A DNA stretch of 64,000 nt from Streptomyces malaysiensis subsp. samsunensis (GTDB lineage: Bacteria; Actinomycetota; Actinomycetes; Streptomycetales; Streptomycetaceae), in assembly GCF_024519315.1 (NCBI RefSeq), contig NZ_JANIIC010000057.1:1-64000 (forward strand), read 5' to 3'. Within the stretch, counting starts at the first letter, position 1; the number at the start of each line of letters is the position of its first letter. Below are positions 25,681-33,940 of the stretch, in pieces. The position numbers and the translations under genes were made by a program. Below the pieces are notes generated by a model that was not told where the DNA came from, made no database searches, and was given only the letters and a program-made list of their open reading frames with translations.

Positions 25681-28600
25681 GTGCCTCCTGTCGCGTTCGC
25701 CAGACCCCTGGCGGCCCTGGCCGCGGTGTCCGCCCTCGTGCTGGGCGCCGCCGGCCAGGCCACCGCCGACAACACCCCAGCCCCTGCACCCGAGCCCGCG
25801 CCCAGGTCGTCCTCGGAAATGCTGCGGCCCGTCGCGCCCCCGCCCGCCAGCGGCGCGACGGGCACCCGCTCCGTGGCCGACGGCGACGGGCTCCAGACCG
25901 CCCGCTCCACCCGACCGGTCGCCCCGGGCGTGCGGCTGACCTCGTACGACCGGCTCGAGTCCGACAAATGGCTGCGGGCCGACGCACTGTCGGTGGACCT
26001 GGCCGGCGGCACCAGGATCGACTATCTCCACCCCGACAAGGTCACCGAGCGCCGGACCGTCTCCCAACTGGCCGCCGAGCACGACCCCGGGCCTGGGCGC
26101 CGCACGGTCGCGGCGATCAACGGTGACTTCTTCGACATCAACCAGACCGGCGCCCCCGAGGGCAACGGCATCGGCGACAGCCGCCTCGTCAACTCCGCCT
26201 CCGCGGCCGGGCCCGCCCGCGCCGTCGGCATCGGCCCGGCCGACGCGGGCCGCGTACTCCAGCTCTACTTCGACGGCACCCTGACCCTCCCCGACGGCCC
26301 CCATCCGCTCGCGGCGCTCAACGCCGCCAACGTCCCGGCCGCCGGGATCGGGGCGTACACCGCCCAGTGGGGCGAGGCGGACCGCGCCCAGACCGTGGAC
26401 GGCGCACGGCGCACGGCCGAGGTCACGGTCGTGGACGGCAAGGTCACCAAGACCGCCGCCGAGCCCGGCAAGGGCCCGATCCCGGCCGGTGCGACCGTGC
26501 TGGTCGGCCGGGACGCCGGGGCCGACGCGCTGTCCGAACTGGCCGCCGGCGACCCGGTGTCGATGGAGTACCGGCCGCGCACCGACGGCGGCGATGTACC
26601 GCGCACGGCCGTCGGCGGCCGGGAGCTGCTGGTCGTGGACGGCAAGGCGGTCGGCCACGAGGGCGAGGGCAACAACGCCACCGCGCCGCGCACCGCGGTC
26701 GGCTTCTCCCGCGACGGCCACACCATGCAGATCCTCACCGTGGACGGACGGCAGGCCGACAGCGGCGGGGTCACCCTCACCGAGCTGGGCCTGATGATGA
26801 AGGACGCGGGCGCCTTCAGCGCCCTCAACCTCGACGGCGGCGGCTCCTCCACGCTCGTCGCCCGTGAGCCCGGCAGCGACACCCCCCGGGTCGAGAACAG
26901 CCCGTCCGACGGCGCCGAGCGCACCGTCCCCAACGGTCTGGCCCTCACCGCCCCCGACGGCAGCGGCCGGCTCAAGGGCTTCTGGGTGGACACCGCGATG
27001 GACCGCGCGTCCGCGCCCACCGCCGATCAGGTCCGGGGCGGCCACCCCGAGCGGGTCTTCCCCGGACTCACCCGCCGCCTCACCGCCGCCGGTTACGACG
27101 AGACGTACGGCCCCGCCGAGGGCGAGCCGCAGTGGCGGACGGACGATGAGCACATCGGCCGGGTCGGCGCCGACGGCACCTTCACCGCCCGGCACGGCGG
27201 CGACACCACCGTCACCGCCCGACGCGGCACCGCACACGGCGAGACCGGCCTCACCGTCCTGGACCGGCTGGACCGGATCCAGCCCACCACCCGGCTGGTC
27301 GGCCTGGCCGACGCCGGGGCCACGGGCCGGTTCGGCATCGTCGGCCTGGACGCGCACGGCACCAGCGCCCCCGTCGAACCGTCCGATATGCGCCTCTCCT
27401 ACGACCACGCGCTGTTCGACATCGCCCCGGATCCCCGGACCGGCACCTTCACCGTCAAGGCACGGCACGACCAGGCCGCGGGGCAGGTCAGGGTCGGCGT
27501 CGGCGGCGCCACCACGGTGCTCGCCGTCACCGTCGGCCTGACCGAGCGGCAGGAGGCGTCCTTCGACGACGCCGATCGCTGGACCTTCAGCCAGGCCCGC
27601 GCCTCCGGTTCCGCGGCGGCCACACCCGAAGGCCACACCGGCACCGGGCTGAAGCTGGACTACGACTTCACCCAGTCCACGGCCACCCGCGCCGCCTATG
27701 TCACCCCGCCCCAGCAGATCGAGGTGGACGGGCAGCCGCAGTCCTTCGGCCTGTGGATCAAGGGCGATGGCAACGGGGCCTGGCCCACCCTGCACCTCAA
27801 GGACGCGGCGGGCTCCGACCAGTTGCTCCGCGGGCCCTATGTGACCTGGAGCGGATGGCGACATGTCGACTTCGCCGTCCCGGCCGGGGTCGCCTATCCA
27901 CTGAAGGTCAACCGCTTCTACCTCGCCGAGACCTCCGCCACCCGCCAGTACACCGGCAGTGTGGTCATCGACGACCTCACGGCGCGGGTACCGCCCTCCG
28001 TCGAACTGCCCACGGAGAGCGTGCGCCCCGATCCGCTGATCTCCACCGCCGCCCGGACACAGGGACGCGACTGGCGGTTCGCGGTGATGTCCGACGCGCA
28101 GTTCGTCGCCCGCGACCCGGGCAGCCCGATCGTCGCCCAGGCCCGCCGCACCCTGCGGGAGATCAAGGCGGCCAAGCCCGACTTCCTCGTGATCAACGGG
28201 GACTTGGTGGACGAGGGCTCCCCCGCCGATCTGGCCTTCGCCCGCACCGTGCTGAAGGAGGAGCTGGGCGATGCGCTGCCCTGGTACTACGTGCCCGGCA
28301 ACCATGAGGTGATGGGCGGCTCCATCGACAACTTCACCACCGAATTCGGCCCCGCCCACCGCACCTTCGACCACCGCGGCACCCGCTTCCTCACCCTGGA
28401 CACCTCACGTCTGGGGCTGCGCGCCGGCGGCTTCGACCAGATCAAGGAGTTGCGCGCCCAGCTGGACGCGGCCGCGAAGGACCCGGACGTCGGCTCCGTC
28501 ATGGTGATCGAGCATGTGCCGCCGCGCGACCCCACCCCGCAGCAGGGCAGCCAGCTGAGCGACCGCAAGGAGGCGGCGCTGCTGGAGAACTGGCTGGCCG

Positions 28601-29187
28601 ACTTCCGCCGTACGACCGGCAAGGGCGCGGGGTTCATCGGCAGCCACGTCGGCACCTTCCACGCCTCACGGGTGGACGGCGTCCCGTATCTGATCAACGG
28701 CAACTCGGGCAAGAACCCCGCCACCCCGCCCGGCCAGGGCGGCTTCACCGGCTGGTCGATGGTCGGCGTGGACCGCGTCTCGGCCGGGGAACAGGCGGCC
28801 GCGCGCCACGCCCCGTGGAAGGGCGGCCCGGACTGGGTGTCCGTACAGACCCGCGCCCATGTGGACGGGCTGACCGCCACCGCCCCGGCCGAACTGCGCA
28901 CCGGGCAGACCGCCGACGTCACGGCGACCGTCCTCCAGGGCGAGGGGACCGACGCCCGCCGGGTGCCGGTCGGCTTCCCGCTGAGCGCGGACTGGAGCGG
29001 CTCGCCCAACGTCCACATCGGCGATCCGGACGACGCCGGGCGCCGCGATGTGGCGGCGTACGACCCGGCGACCGGCAGGCTGACCGCGCTGCGCCCGGGT
29101 ACGGCCACCCTCGCGGTGAGCGTGAACGGCGCCACCGCACAGGCGCGGTTCGCCGTCACGGCTGCGGCCGCGGCGCCCGCGGCCTAA
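25681..29187 (+). CDS. Secreted phosphodiester glycosidase fused to metallophosphoesterase
   Basis: A 1168-residue exported protein. It has a signal peptide (residues ~1-30), then a NAGPA-type phosphodiester glycosidase domain at about 85-420 with AAINGDFFD and the LNLDGGGSSTLV motif. A Big2/Ig-like module is near 470-540 (FTARHGGDTTVTARRGTAHG) and a jelly-roll carbohydrate-binding-like module at about 625-775. A calcineurin-type phosphoesterase covers about 795-1045 with MSDAQF, NGDLVDEG, GNHEV and the late GSHVGTFH. A final Ig-like domain follows. The two hydrolases together suggest attack on a sugar-phosphate polymer such as teichoic acid or a phosphodiester-capped glycan (inference). Start GTG 25681 has only a weak GGAG. 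A strong terminator follows directly. Confidence 0.88.
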   Translation: MPPVAFARPLAALAAVSALVLGAAGQATADNTPAPAPEPAPRSSSEMLRPVAPPPASGATGTRSVADGDGLQTARSTRPVAPGVRLTSYDRLESDKWLRADALSVDLAGGTRIDYLHPDKVTERRTVSQLAAEHDPGPGRRTVAAINGDFFDINQTGAPEGNGIGDSRLVNSASAAGPARAVGIGPADAGRVLQLYFDGTLTLPDGPHPLAALNAANVPAAGIGAYTAQWGEADRAQTVDGARRTAEVTVVDGKVTKTAAEPGKGPIPAGATVLVGRDAGADALSELAAGDPVSMEYRPRTDGGDVPRTAVGGRELLVVDGKAVGHEGEGNNATAPRTAVGFSRDGHTMQILTVDGRQADSGGVTLTELGLMMKDAGAFSALNLDGGGSSTLVAREPGSDTPRVENSPSDGAERTVPNGLALTAPDGSGRLKGFWVDTAMDRASAPTADQVRGGHPERVFPGLTRRLTAAGYDETYGPAEGEPQWRTDDEHIGRVGADGTFTARHGGDTTVTARRGTAHGETGLTVLDRLDRIQPTTRLVGLADAGATGRFGIVGLDAHGTSAPVEPSDMRLSYDHALFDIAPDPRTGTFTVKARHDQAAGQVRVGVGGATTVLAVTVGLTERQEASFDDADRWTFSQARASGSAAATPEGHTGTGLKLDYDFTQSTATRAAYVTPPQQIEVDGQPQSFGLWIKGDGNGAWPTLHLKDAAGSDQLLRGPYVTWSGWRHVDFAVPAGVAYPLKVNRFYLAETSATRQYTGSVVIDDLTARVPPSVELPTESVRPDPLISTAARTQGRDWRFAVMSDAQFVARDPGSPIVAQARRTLREIKAAKPDFLVINGDLVDEGSPADLAFARTVLKEELGDALPWYYVPGNHEVMGGSIDNFTTEFGPAHRTFDHRGTRFLTLDTSRLGLRAGGFDQIKELRAQLDAAAKDPDVGSVMVIEHVPPRDPTPQQGSQLSDRKEAALLENWLADFRRTTGKGAGFIGSHVGTFHASRVDGVPYLINGNSGKNPATPPGQGGFTGWSMVGVDRVSAGEQAAARHAPWKGGPDWVSVQTRAHVDGLTATAPAELRTGQTADVTATVLQGEGTDARRVPVGFPLSADWSGSPNVHIGDPDDAGRRDVAAYDPATGRLTALRPGTATLAVSVNGATAQARFAVTAAAAAPAA

Positions 29188-29192
29188 CCGGG

Positions 29193-29233
29193 CCGGTGGG
29201 GGCGGGGCGCACGAGCCGCCCCGCCCCCACCGG
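29193..29233 (+). terminator. Strong GC hairpin after the glycosidase gene
   Basis: A perfect 17-base stem (29193-29209 with 29217-29233) around a seven-base loop begins six bases past the stop codon. There is no U-run, as usual in Streptomyces. Downstream to 29308 lie loose repeats of CGCCCGGCTCA. Confidence 0.85.
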
Positions 29234-29308
29234 GCTCTGGTCGCCCGCCCCCCACCCGGCTCAGCTCACTCGCCCTCGCCCGGCTCAGGTCGCCCGGCCC
29301 CGCCCGGC

Positions 29309-29881
29309 TCACGCGTCCCAGACGCGGCGGACCTGTTCGAAACGGGTGGGCAGCGGGGGGCGGCGAGCGGCGTGCCGGGCGTTCGTACGGTGGACGAACC
29401 GGCGCCAGGAGAGCACAAGACCCTGCCGGGTGATGGGCAGCCCGGCGGCCACGGTCACGCCGTTGTCATGGGTGTGGTGCACCGTCAGCAGCAGTGCGTC
29501 CGGCACCGATCCCTCCAGCTCGGCGCAGAGCTCCTGGCGCACCCGCAGCCAGCGGCGCAGCACCAGCACGGTGCCGCGGTCCAGGCCGTGCCGACGCGGG
29601 GCGCGGTGCTTGCCGTGCTCGATGGTCACCCACCCCGAGTCCAGGTCAAGCGCCGACAGGGTGCAGCGCAGCAGACCGCCGTACCGGGCCCCGCTGGCCC
29701 GCGCCAGGCCCACCACCACGGCGAGCCGTACGGTCTCCGGCCTCGCGCCGTCCTCCATGGCCTGCACCGACAGCTGCCGCCAGATCCACTCGGCCTCCGC
29801 CGTCGACACCACCGGCCGCGGATAGCGGTCCCGCGCCGCTTCCTCCGCCGTCCGCGCCTGTGGCCGCGCTGCCATGTCCAC
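29309..29881 (-). CDS. Integrase-like protein lacking the catalytic end
   Basis: A 190-residue protein resembling the catalytic half of tyrosine recombinases in outline: VGLARASGARYGGLLRCTLS matches the region of the first catalytic Arg, LDSGWVTIEHGKHRAPRR the beta-hairpin with its Lys, and LPITRQGLVLSWRRFVHRT the following helix. The His-x-x-Arg box and the tyrosine nucleophile are not recognisable before the stop, so it cannot be a working recombinase as read. It may be a decayed integrase or a repurposed DNA-binding protein. No flanking att repeats or tRNA were seen. Start ATG 29881. Confidence 0.5.
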   Translation of the reverse strand: MDMAARPQARTAEEAARDRYPRPVVSTAEAEWIWRQLSVQAMEDGARPETVRLAVVVGLARASGARYGGLLRCTLSALDLDSGWVTIEHGKHRAPRRHGLDRGTVLVLRRWLRVRQELCAELEGSVPDALLLTVHHTHDNGVTVAAGLPITRQGLVLSWRRFVHRTNARHAARRPPLPTRFEQVRRVWDA

Positions 29882-29975
29882 CCCCTGGGAGCCTCCCGGT
29901 CAACAGTGCCGCTTGGCACACTATTTCTTCCGTCGATGCCCTCGTCAAGGGATCGGCGGCGGTACGGTCGGCCAT

Positions 29976-30479
29976 GTGCGTCTTCTGCTGATGTCCGACA
30001 CCCATCTCCCCCGGCGCGCCAAGCGGCTCCCCGATGAGCTGCTGGAGCGGCTGCCGGACGCCGACGTCGTGGTCCACGCGGGCGACTGGGTCGACCTCGC
30101 CACCCTCGATCTGCTCCAGGAGCGCTCACGGCGGCTGATCGGGGTGTACGGCAACAACGACGGGCCCGAGCTGCGGGCGCGGCTGCCGGAGGTGGCCCAG
30201 ACCGAGCTGGCGGGGGTGCGGCTGGGCGTGGTGCACGAGACCGGACCGGCGCGGGGCCGGGAGGGGCGTTGCGCCGAGCGGTTCCCCGGCCTCGATGTGC
30301 TGGTGTTCGGCCACAGCCATATCCCGTGGGACTCCATGGCCGAGGGGCGGCTGCGACTGCTCAACCCCGGCTCCCCCACCGATCGGCGCCGGCAGCCGTA
30401 CTGTACATTCATGACGGCCACGATCGAGGCCGGGCGGCTGACCGCCGTGGAGCTGCACCGGCTGCCGCCCCGCCGCTGA
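29976..30479 (+). CDS. YfcE/MJ0936-like metallophosphoesterase
   Basis: A 167-residue phosphodiesterase with all the metal-binding motifs in order: SDTHL near the start, HAGDWVD, GNNDG, VVHETGP, and FGHSHIP, closing with LLNPGSPTDRR. This size and layout match the small YfcE-type enzymes active on artificial and cyclic phosphodiesters; the natural substrate is not known. GTG at 29976 places the SDTH motif seven residues in, the normal distance. A palindrome GTGCC-gctt-GGCAC (29906-29919) lies in the spacer and could be a regulator site. No operon partner. Confidence 0.9.
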   Translation: MRLLLMSDTHLPRRAKRLPDELLERLPDADVVVHAGDWVDLATLDLLQERSRRLIGVYGNNDGPELRARLPEVAQTELAGVRLGVVHETGPARGREGRCAERFPGLDVLVFGHSHIPWDSMAEGRLRLLNPGSPTDRRRQPYCTFMTATIEAGRLTAVELHRLPPRR

Positions 30480-30592
30480 CCGATCGCCGTTCCCCCGGGT
30501 GTGATGGCCGCGCCCGTTTCCTTCCGTATCGCTCGTCTCTCTTTTCAGCCCCGGTTTCCGACCTGTCCTTATCGGGTGCCGAGGAGTGGGTG

Positions 30593-31975
30593 ATGACGGT
30601 GGAAAGTGGTGGACCGGCGTGGCGATGGGCGCTGGCGGCGGTGTCGGCGACCGTGTTCTGTGTCCAGTTGGACGCCTTCGCGCTGAATCTGGCCCTGCCC
30701 GGGATCGGGCGGGATCTGGGCGCGGCGGGAGGCGGCCTCCAGTGGGTGGTGAGCGGGTATCTGCTCGCGGCCGGCACGCTGATGGCGGGCGCGGGGCGGC
30801 TGGGCGATCTGTACGGCCGCCGCCGGTTGCTGACGGCGGGACTGGCGGTGTTCGGGGGTGCGTCGCTGGTGTGCGCGCTGGCCCCGTCGCTTCCGGTGCT
30901 GGTGGGCGCGCGGGTAGTGCAGGGCGCGGGCGGGGCGGTGGCCATGCCGGTCGGCCTGGCCCTGCTGACGAACGCCTGCCCGCCCAGGGCGCGTGCGCGG
31001 GTCATGGGGCGGGCGCTGGGCATCGGGGGCGTGGCCACCGTATGCGGGCCGTACGCCGGTGGGGTGCTCACCGAGGCCGTGTCCTGGCGGGCGGTGTTCT
31101 GGCTGAATGTGCCGGTCGCGCTGGTCGCCGTGGGGTGTGCGGCACGGTCCGGGGAGTCGCGCGACACCACCGTGCCGCCGTCCGTGGACATGGCGGGGCT
31201 GGTCACGGCCACCGGCGCGCTCGCGGCGCTCGCGGTCCTGGTCGACCGGGGGCAGCCGTGGGGCTGGGCCTCCGGCCGTTCGGCGACGGCCCTGGCGCTG
31301 GCCGTCACGCTCGGGTGCGTCTTCGTACGGCATGAGCGGGCGGTGGCGAATCCGCTGGTGGACCTGGCCCTGTTCGGCAACCGGCCCTTTGTGGCGCTCA
31401 CGGCTGCCGGGGCGGCGGCCAATGCCGCGACCGTGGTGCTCCTGTTCGTGGTACCCCTGGCGCTCCAGGGGCCGTGGCGGCTGTCGGCGACGGGCGCGGG
31501 GGCGGCCTTCCTGGCCCCGGCGGCGGCGATGGCGCTGGCCGGGCCGGTGGCGGGGCGGATCCGCACGGCGGACGCGGTGCGGGTGATGGCCGCGGCCCTG
31601 GTGCTGGGGGCGGCCGCGCTCGGCGCCGCCGCCATGGCGACGAGCCTGCCGGTCTTCCTCGTCGCGGTCACGGGGTGCGGGGCCGCGCTCGGGATCGCGG
31701 GCGCCCTGACGCTCATCGCGACCCAGGCGGTGGTGCGGCCCGAGCGCGCCGGGGAGGCGTCGGGGGTGACCAAGACGGTCATCACCACCGCGGCGGGGCT
31801 GGGGGTGGCCCTGTCCGGGCCCGCCGCCGAGGCACGGAGTACCGCTGCGGTCGCCGCGGCCCTGATGGCGGCCGGAGGCTGCTGTCTGGCCGGGGCCGCG
31901 CTCCTGGTTCTGACCCGGAGACGACCCGGCGGCTCCTGCGGAGGCCACTCCCGCACTGATGGGTGTCCGGGTTGA
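30593..31975 (+). CDS. MFS drug/metabolite exporter (DHA2-like)
   Basis: A 460-residue transporter with 12-14 predicted membrane spans. Helix 1 carries FCVQLDAFALNLALPGIGRD, the loop after helix 2 has GRLGDLYGRRRLLTAGL, and helix 5 has the exporter motif C-like GPYAGGVLTE. These mark proton-driven multidrug efflux pumps of the EmrB/QacA group. The start is chosen from GAGGAG with the ATG at 30593 (a GTG one codon earlier is also possible). No divergent regulator adjoins it. The substrate cannot be told from sequence. Confidence 0.88.
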   Translation: MTVESGGPAWRWALAAVSATVFCVQLDAFALNLALPGIGRDLGAAGGGLQWVVSGYLLAAGTLMAGAGRLGDLYGRRRLLTAGLAVFGGASLVCALAPSLPVLVGARVVQGAGGAVAMPVGLALLTNACPPRARARVMGRALGIGGVATVCGPYAGGVLTEAVSWRAVFWLNVPVALVAVGCAARSGESRDTTVPPSVDMAGLVTATGALAALAVLVDRGQPWGWASGRSATALALAVTLGCVFVRHERAVANPLVDLALFGNRPFVALTAAGAAANAATVVLLFVVPLALQGPWRLSATGAGAAFLAPAAAMALAGPVAGRIRTADAVRVMAAALVLGAAALGAAAMATSLPVFLVAVTGCGAALGIAGALTLIATQAVVRPERAGEASGVTKTVITTAAGLGVALSGPAAEARSTAAVAAALMAAGGCCLAGAALLVLTRRRPGGSCGGHSRTDGCPG

Positions 31976-32066
31976 ACCTCCCATCCCGGTGGAATAAAAA
32001 TTACTTAAGGTGCATTTCGGATATCGGCTCGGCGATCCGCGCCGAGCCCGGCCAGACGAGGGCGCC
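31976..32066 (+). promoter_or_regulatory. AT-rich leader of the DoxX gene
   Basis: The stretch GGAATAAAAATTACTTAAGG (31990-32009) is strikingly AT-rich for this chromosome and contains the palindrome CTTAAG. It is the likely promoter or operator for the DoxX gene whose ATG lies at 32067. Confidence 0.45.
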
Positions 32067-32624
32067 ATGTCTTACTCCCACCACGAGAACGCCTCCGCAC
32101 CGGCCCCGGCCCCGGCCTCGCCCAGATCCGCGGCACATGTGCTCCTCGCCCATGACGTCGGTCTGCTGGTCATCCGCATCGGCGTCGGGCTGGCCGTCGC
32201 CGGACGCGGCGCACAGCACCTCTTCGGCTGGTGGGGCGGTCTGGGCATCGACAAGACGGCGGTGCTGTTCGCGCAATTCGGCTATCCGGCGCCCAAGGCC
32301 ATGGCCGTGATCGCCGGGCTCGTCGAGACCTTCGGCGGTCTCGCCCTCGTCGTGGGGCTGCTCACCCCGCTCGCGGGTGCGGCCGTCGCGGCCACCATGG
32401 CCAACGCCATCGCCTCCTCCACGCCGCTCGGCTACTTCGGCGGCGTGGAGTTCCCGGTGCTCATCGGCCTCGGCGCCGCCGGGCTCGCGCTGTCCGGAGC
32501 CGGCCGGATCTCCCTCGACGCGTTCCTCCCCGTGCTGCGGTCGCAGCGGCTGGTCTACGGCGTCGCCCTCCTGGTGCTGGGGGCGATCCTGGCGACGATC
32601 ATGATCCTGCTCAGCAACACCTGA
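32067..32624 (+). CDS. DoxX-family membrane protein
   Basis: A 185-residue protein with four membrane helices and the DoxX marks DVGLLVIRIGVGLAVAGRGA, QHLFGWWGG, IAGLVETFGGLALVVGLLTP and LIGLGAAGLALSGAGRISLD. DoxX proteins are small membrane subunits linked to thiol or redox stress and quinone chemistry; the exact function is unclear. The first 30 residues are a Ser/Ala/Pro/His tail. The start at 32067 is chosen because the upstream part of the frame is not protein-like; its ribosome site (CGAGGG) is modest. Its TGA is the first bases of a tandem hairpin repeat. Confidence 0.88.
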   Translation: MSYSHHENASAPAPAPASPRSAAHVLLAHDVGLLVIRIGVGLAVAGRGAQHLFGWWGGLGIDKTAVLFAQFGYPAPKAMAVIAGLVETFGGLALVVGLLTPLAGAAVAATMANAIASSTPLGYFGGVEFPVLIGLGAAGLALSGAGRISLDAFLPVLRSQRLVYGVALLVLGAILATIMILLSNT

Positions 32625-32742
32625 CGGCTGTCGGGCAAGCCCTAACAGGCGTGGGCATGACGTGACGGCCGTCGGGCAAGCCCTAACAGCCGTGGGCATG
32701 ACGTGACGGCTGTCGGGCAAGCCCTAACAGCCGTGGGCAAAA
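32622..32742. repeat. Three 41-bp tandem repeats, each a hairpin
   Basis: Units start at 32622, 32663 and 32704, with a degenerate fourth piece to about 32780. Each unit contains outer arms ACGGCTGT and ACAGCCGT and an inner GGGC-AA-GCCC. The third unit pairs perfectly; the first and second have one substitution each in the outer arms. The first unit contains the DoxX stop codon. A tandem array of folded elements could act as a multi-stage terminator or RNA-stabilising block, or it may be a small mobile repeat. It is not CRISPR: there are no unique spacers. Confidence 0.85.
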
Positions 32743-32885
32743 CTGACTGGCCGTGGGCATGACCTGACGGCCGTCCGGCGGTCAGCTGAACATGAGGGGC
32801 GTGTTCTCCGTATGACTCTGTGCGCGTCCTGTCCCGGGACGCGCGGCGCCCGCACAGGCCGCTACCGAGACCGGAGGCCCCGTCC

Positions 32886-33377
32886 ATGAATGACCGGTTC
32901 AACCCGCCCATCCAGGCATTGCCGGATGGCGACGCCGAAGTCCGCCTGGTGCTCCAGCTGCCCTGGGAAGTGGTCGCCGCCCTGGGCCAGGAGGCCGGCC
33001 GGCTGGCGGCCCAGGCGCAGCGGCCGGTGAGCCTCGACGAGGCGGTCAGCCACCGGCTGCGCCACGGGACCCACCCCATCGGCGTCCACGCCAAGCCCGA
33101 GCGGGAACGGCACCAGCCCGCGGCCACCGCGCCCCATACCCCACCCCCGTTGGCGGCCCGCTCTCCCGGTGAGCAGGCCCGGCAGGCGATCGAGAAGATC
33201 AACGGATCGTCGCAACCGCAGAACGGCACCGCGAACGGCGGCTCCACCGAGTCCACGGGCTCCCAGCACACCACCGGCACGCCGGAACCGACCCCGCCCG
33301 ACACCCGGGGCATCCTGGAGCGCCCCACGAGGGCCACTGGAACGGTGAACGGCACGGCGACGGATACGCCGAGATAA
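32886..33377 (+). CDS. Hypothetical hydrophilic protein
   Basis: A 163-residue protein I do not recognise. Residues 1-60 look folded and include VRLVLQLPWEVVAALGQEAG and LAAQAQRPVSLDEAVSHRL, perhaps a short helical or ribbon-helix-helix-like unit. The rest is a disordered tail rich in Pro, Thr, Ser, Gly and Asn. The ATG at 32886 is preceded by GGAGGCCCCGTCC, an acceptable ribosome site. It lies between the 41-bp repeat array and a strong hairpin, so it is a single-gene unit. Function unknown. Confidence 0.6.
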   Translation: MNDRFNPPIQALPDGDAEVRLVLQLPWEVVAALGQEAGRLAAQAQRPVSLDEAVSHRLRHGTHPIGVHAKPERERHQPAATAPHTPPPLAARSPGEQARQAIEKINGSSQPQNGTANGGSTESTGSQHTTGTPEPTPPDTRGILERPTRATGTVNGTATDTPR

Positions 33378-33410
33378 CACCACCCCGGCATGGGGAAACG
33401 GCCGGAAGGG

Positions 33411-33461
33411 CCGCGGATACGAGGGCGCCGTCCGGATGGGACGGCACCCTCGTATCCGCGG
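33411..33461. terminator. Long 22-bp hairpin
   Basis: The outer stem of 15 bases (33411-33425 with 33447-33461) is perfect. After one C/A mismatch a seven-base inner stem follows (33427-33433 with 33439-33445), with a five-base loop. It is the strongest hairpin of the window for its size and lies 34 bases after the hypothetical gene, facing the decayed region, so it should stop transcription from both sides. Confidence 0.85.
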
Positions 33462-33477
33462 CACCCTCGCCCATGCG

Positions 33478-33514
33478 GCGCCTCGTATGCGCGGCGCCTC
33501 GTATGCGCGGCGCC
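33478..33514. repeat. Direct repeat of a 16-bp unit
   Basis: Two exact tandem copies of GGCGCCTCGTATGCGC (33478-33493 and 33494-33509), followed by GGCGC of a third. The core CCTCGTAT also occurs in the hairpin just upstream, so the two may share an origin. Confidence 0.8.
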
Positions 33515-33940
33515 CTTCATGGACACGTACGAACGAGCCATTCGCCGGGGTTGTACGCGTCTCTCGCCGAATCCGCTACATGACCGGCTTCTCCTCGGCC
33601 ACGTCCTCCACACGAACGATGGCTTCGTCGAACACGTCGGGCGTAACGGCCTGGACCGCCGGACTCGGCGCCCTCCTGGACGAGCCGGCCCACGCAAACG
33701 CCACTCCCGACGCCCCGACGTCGCCGTGCGCCCCGACACCACCACCGAGGACGGGCTGTTGACCGCCGCGACACCCACCCCGGCACAGCCCTCGAGTGAC
33801 TCGGCAACCTCCGCCTCCCCGGCGGCGATCGCCGCGCCCGGAGCCGGTCACCATTCGACTGACCGCCTGCCATCGCGACCTGCCGAGCGGGGCCGCTCGT
33901 CACTTCCGCAAGGGCCTGCCGACAATGCCGAAACATCGCC
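33515..33940. other. Decayed region without an intact gene
   Basis: Frames here are short and mixed. On the minus strand a polyketide synthase shard is readable (33731-33832). A second protein-like piece in another frame (TPDVFDEAIVRVEDVAEEKP) ends in a stop at about 33576, but I cannot name it. I see no promoter, RNA gene or complete ORF. Confidence 0.55.
33731..33832 (-). pseudogene. Polyketide synthase acyltransferase-domain remnant
   Basis: A 34-codon stretch on the minus strand contains AIAAGEAEVAESLEG followed by VGVAAVNSPSSVVVSG. The second half is the well-known strand of type I PKS acyltransferase domains (usually V-x-I-A-A-V-N-G-P-x-S-V-V-V-S-G), and the first half fits the preceding helix (x-E-x-E-V). 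Just upstream in another frame, RSRWQAV lies where acyltransferases have RSRLMQ. The frame is broken on both sides and the catalytic GHSxG and HAFH motifs are missing, so this is a fossil. It is the clearest hint that a modular polyketide gene once stood here. Confidence 0.7.

Noticed and set aside
25315-28374. 1019-codon open frame on the minus strand opposite the glycosidase gene
   Set aside because: It is a high-GC shadow with no domain motifs; the plus strand carries clear enzyme domains through the whole stretch.
32622-32780. CRISPR array
   Set aside because: The 41-bp units follow each other without unique spacers and there are no cas genes.
29309-33400. Integrated mobile element bounded by the integrase-like gene
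   Set aside because: No tRNA, att-like direct repeats, excisionase, or replication or transfer genes were found.
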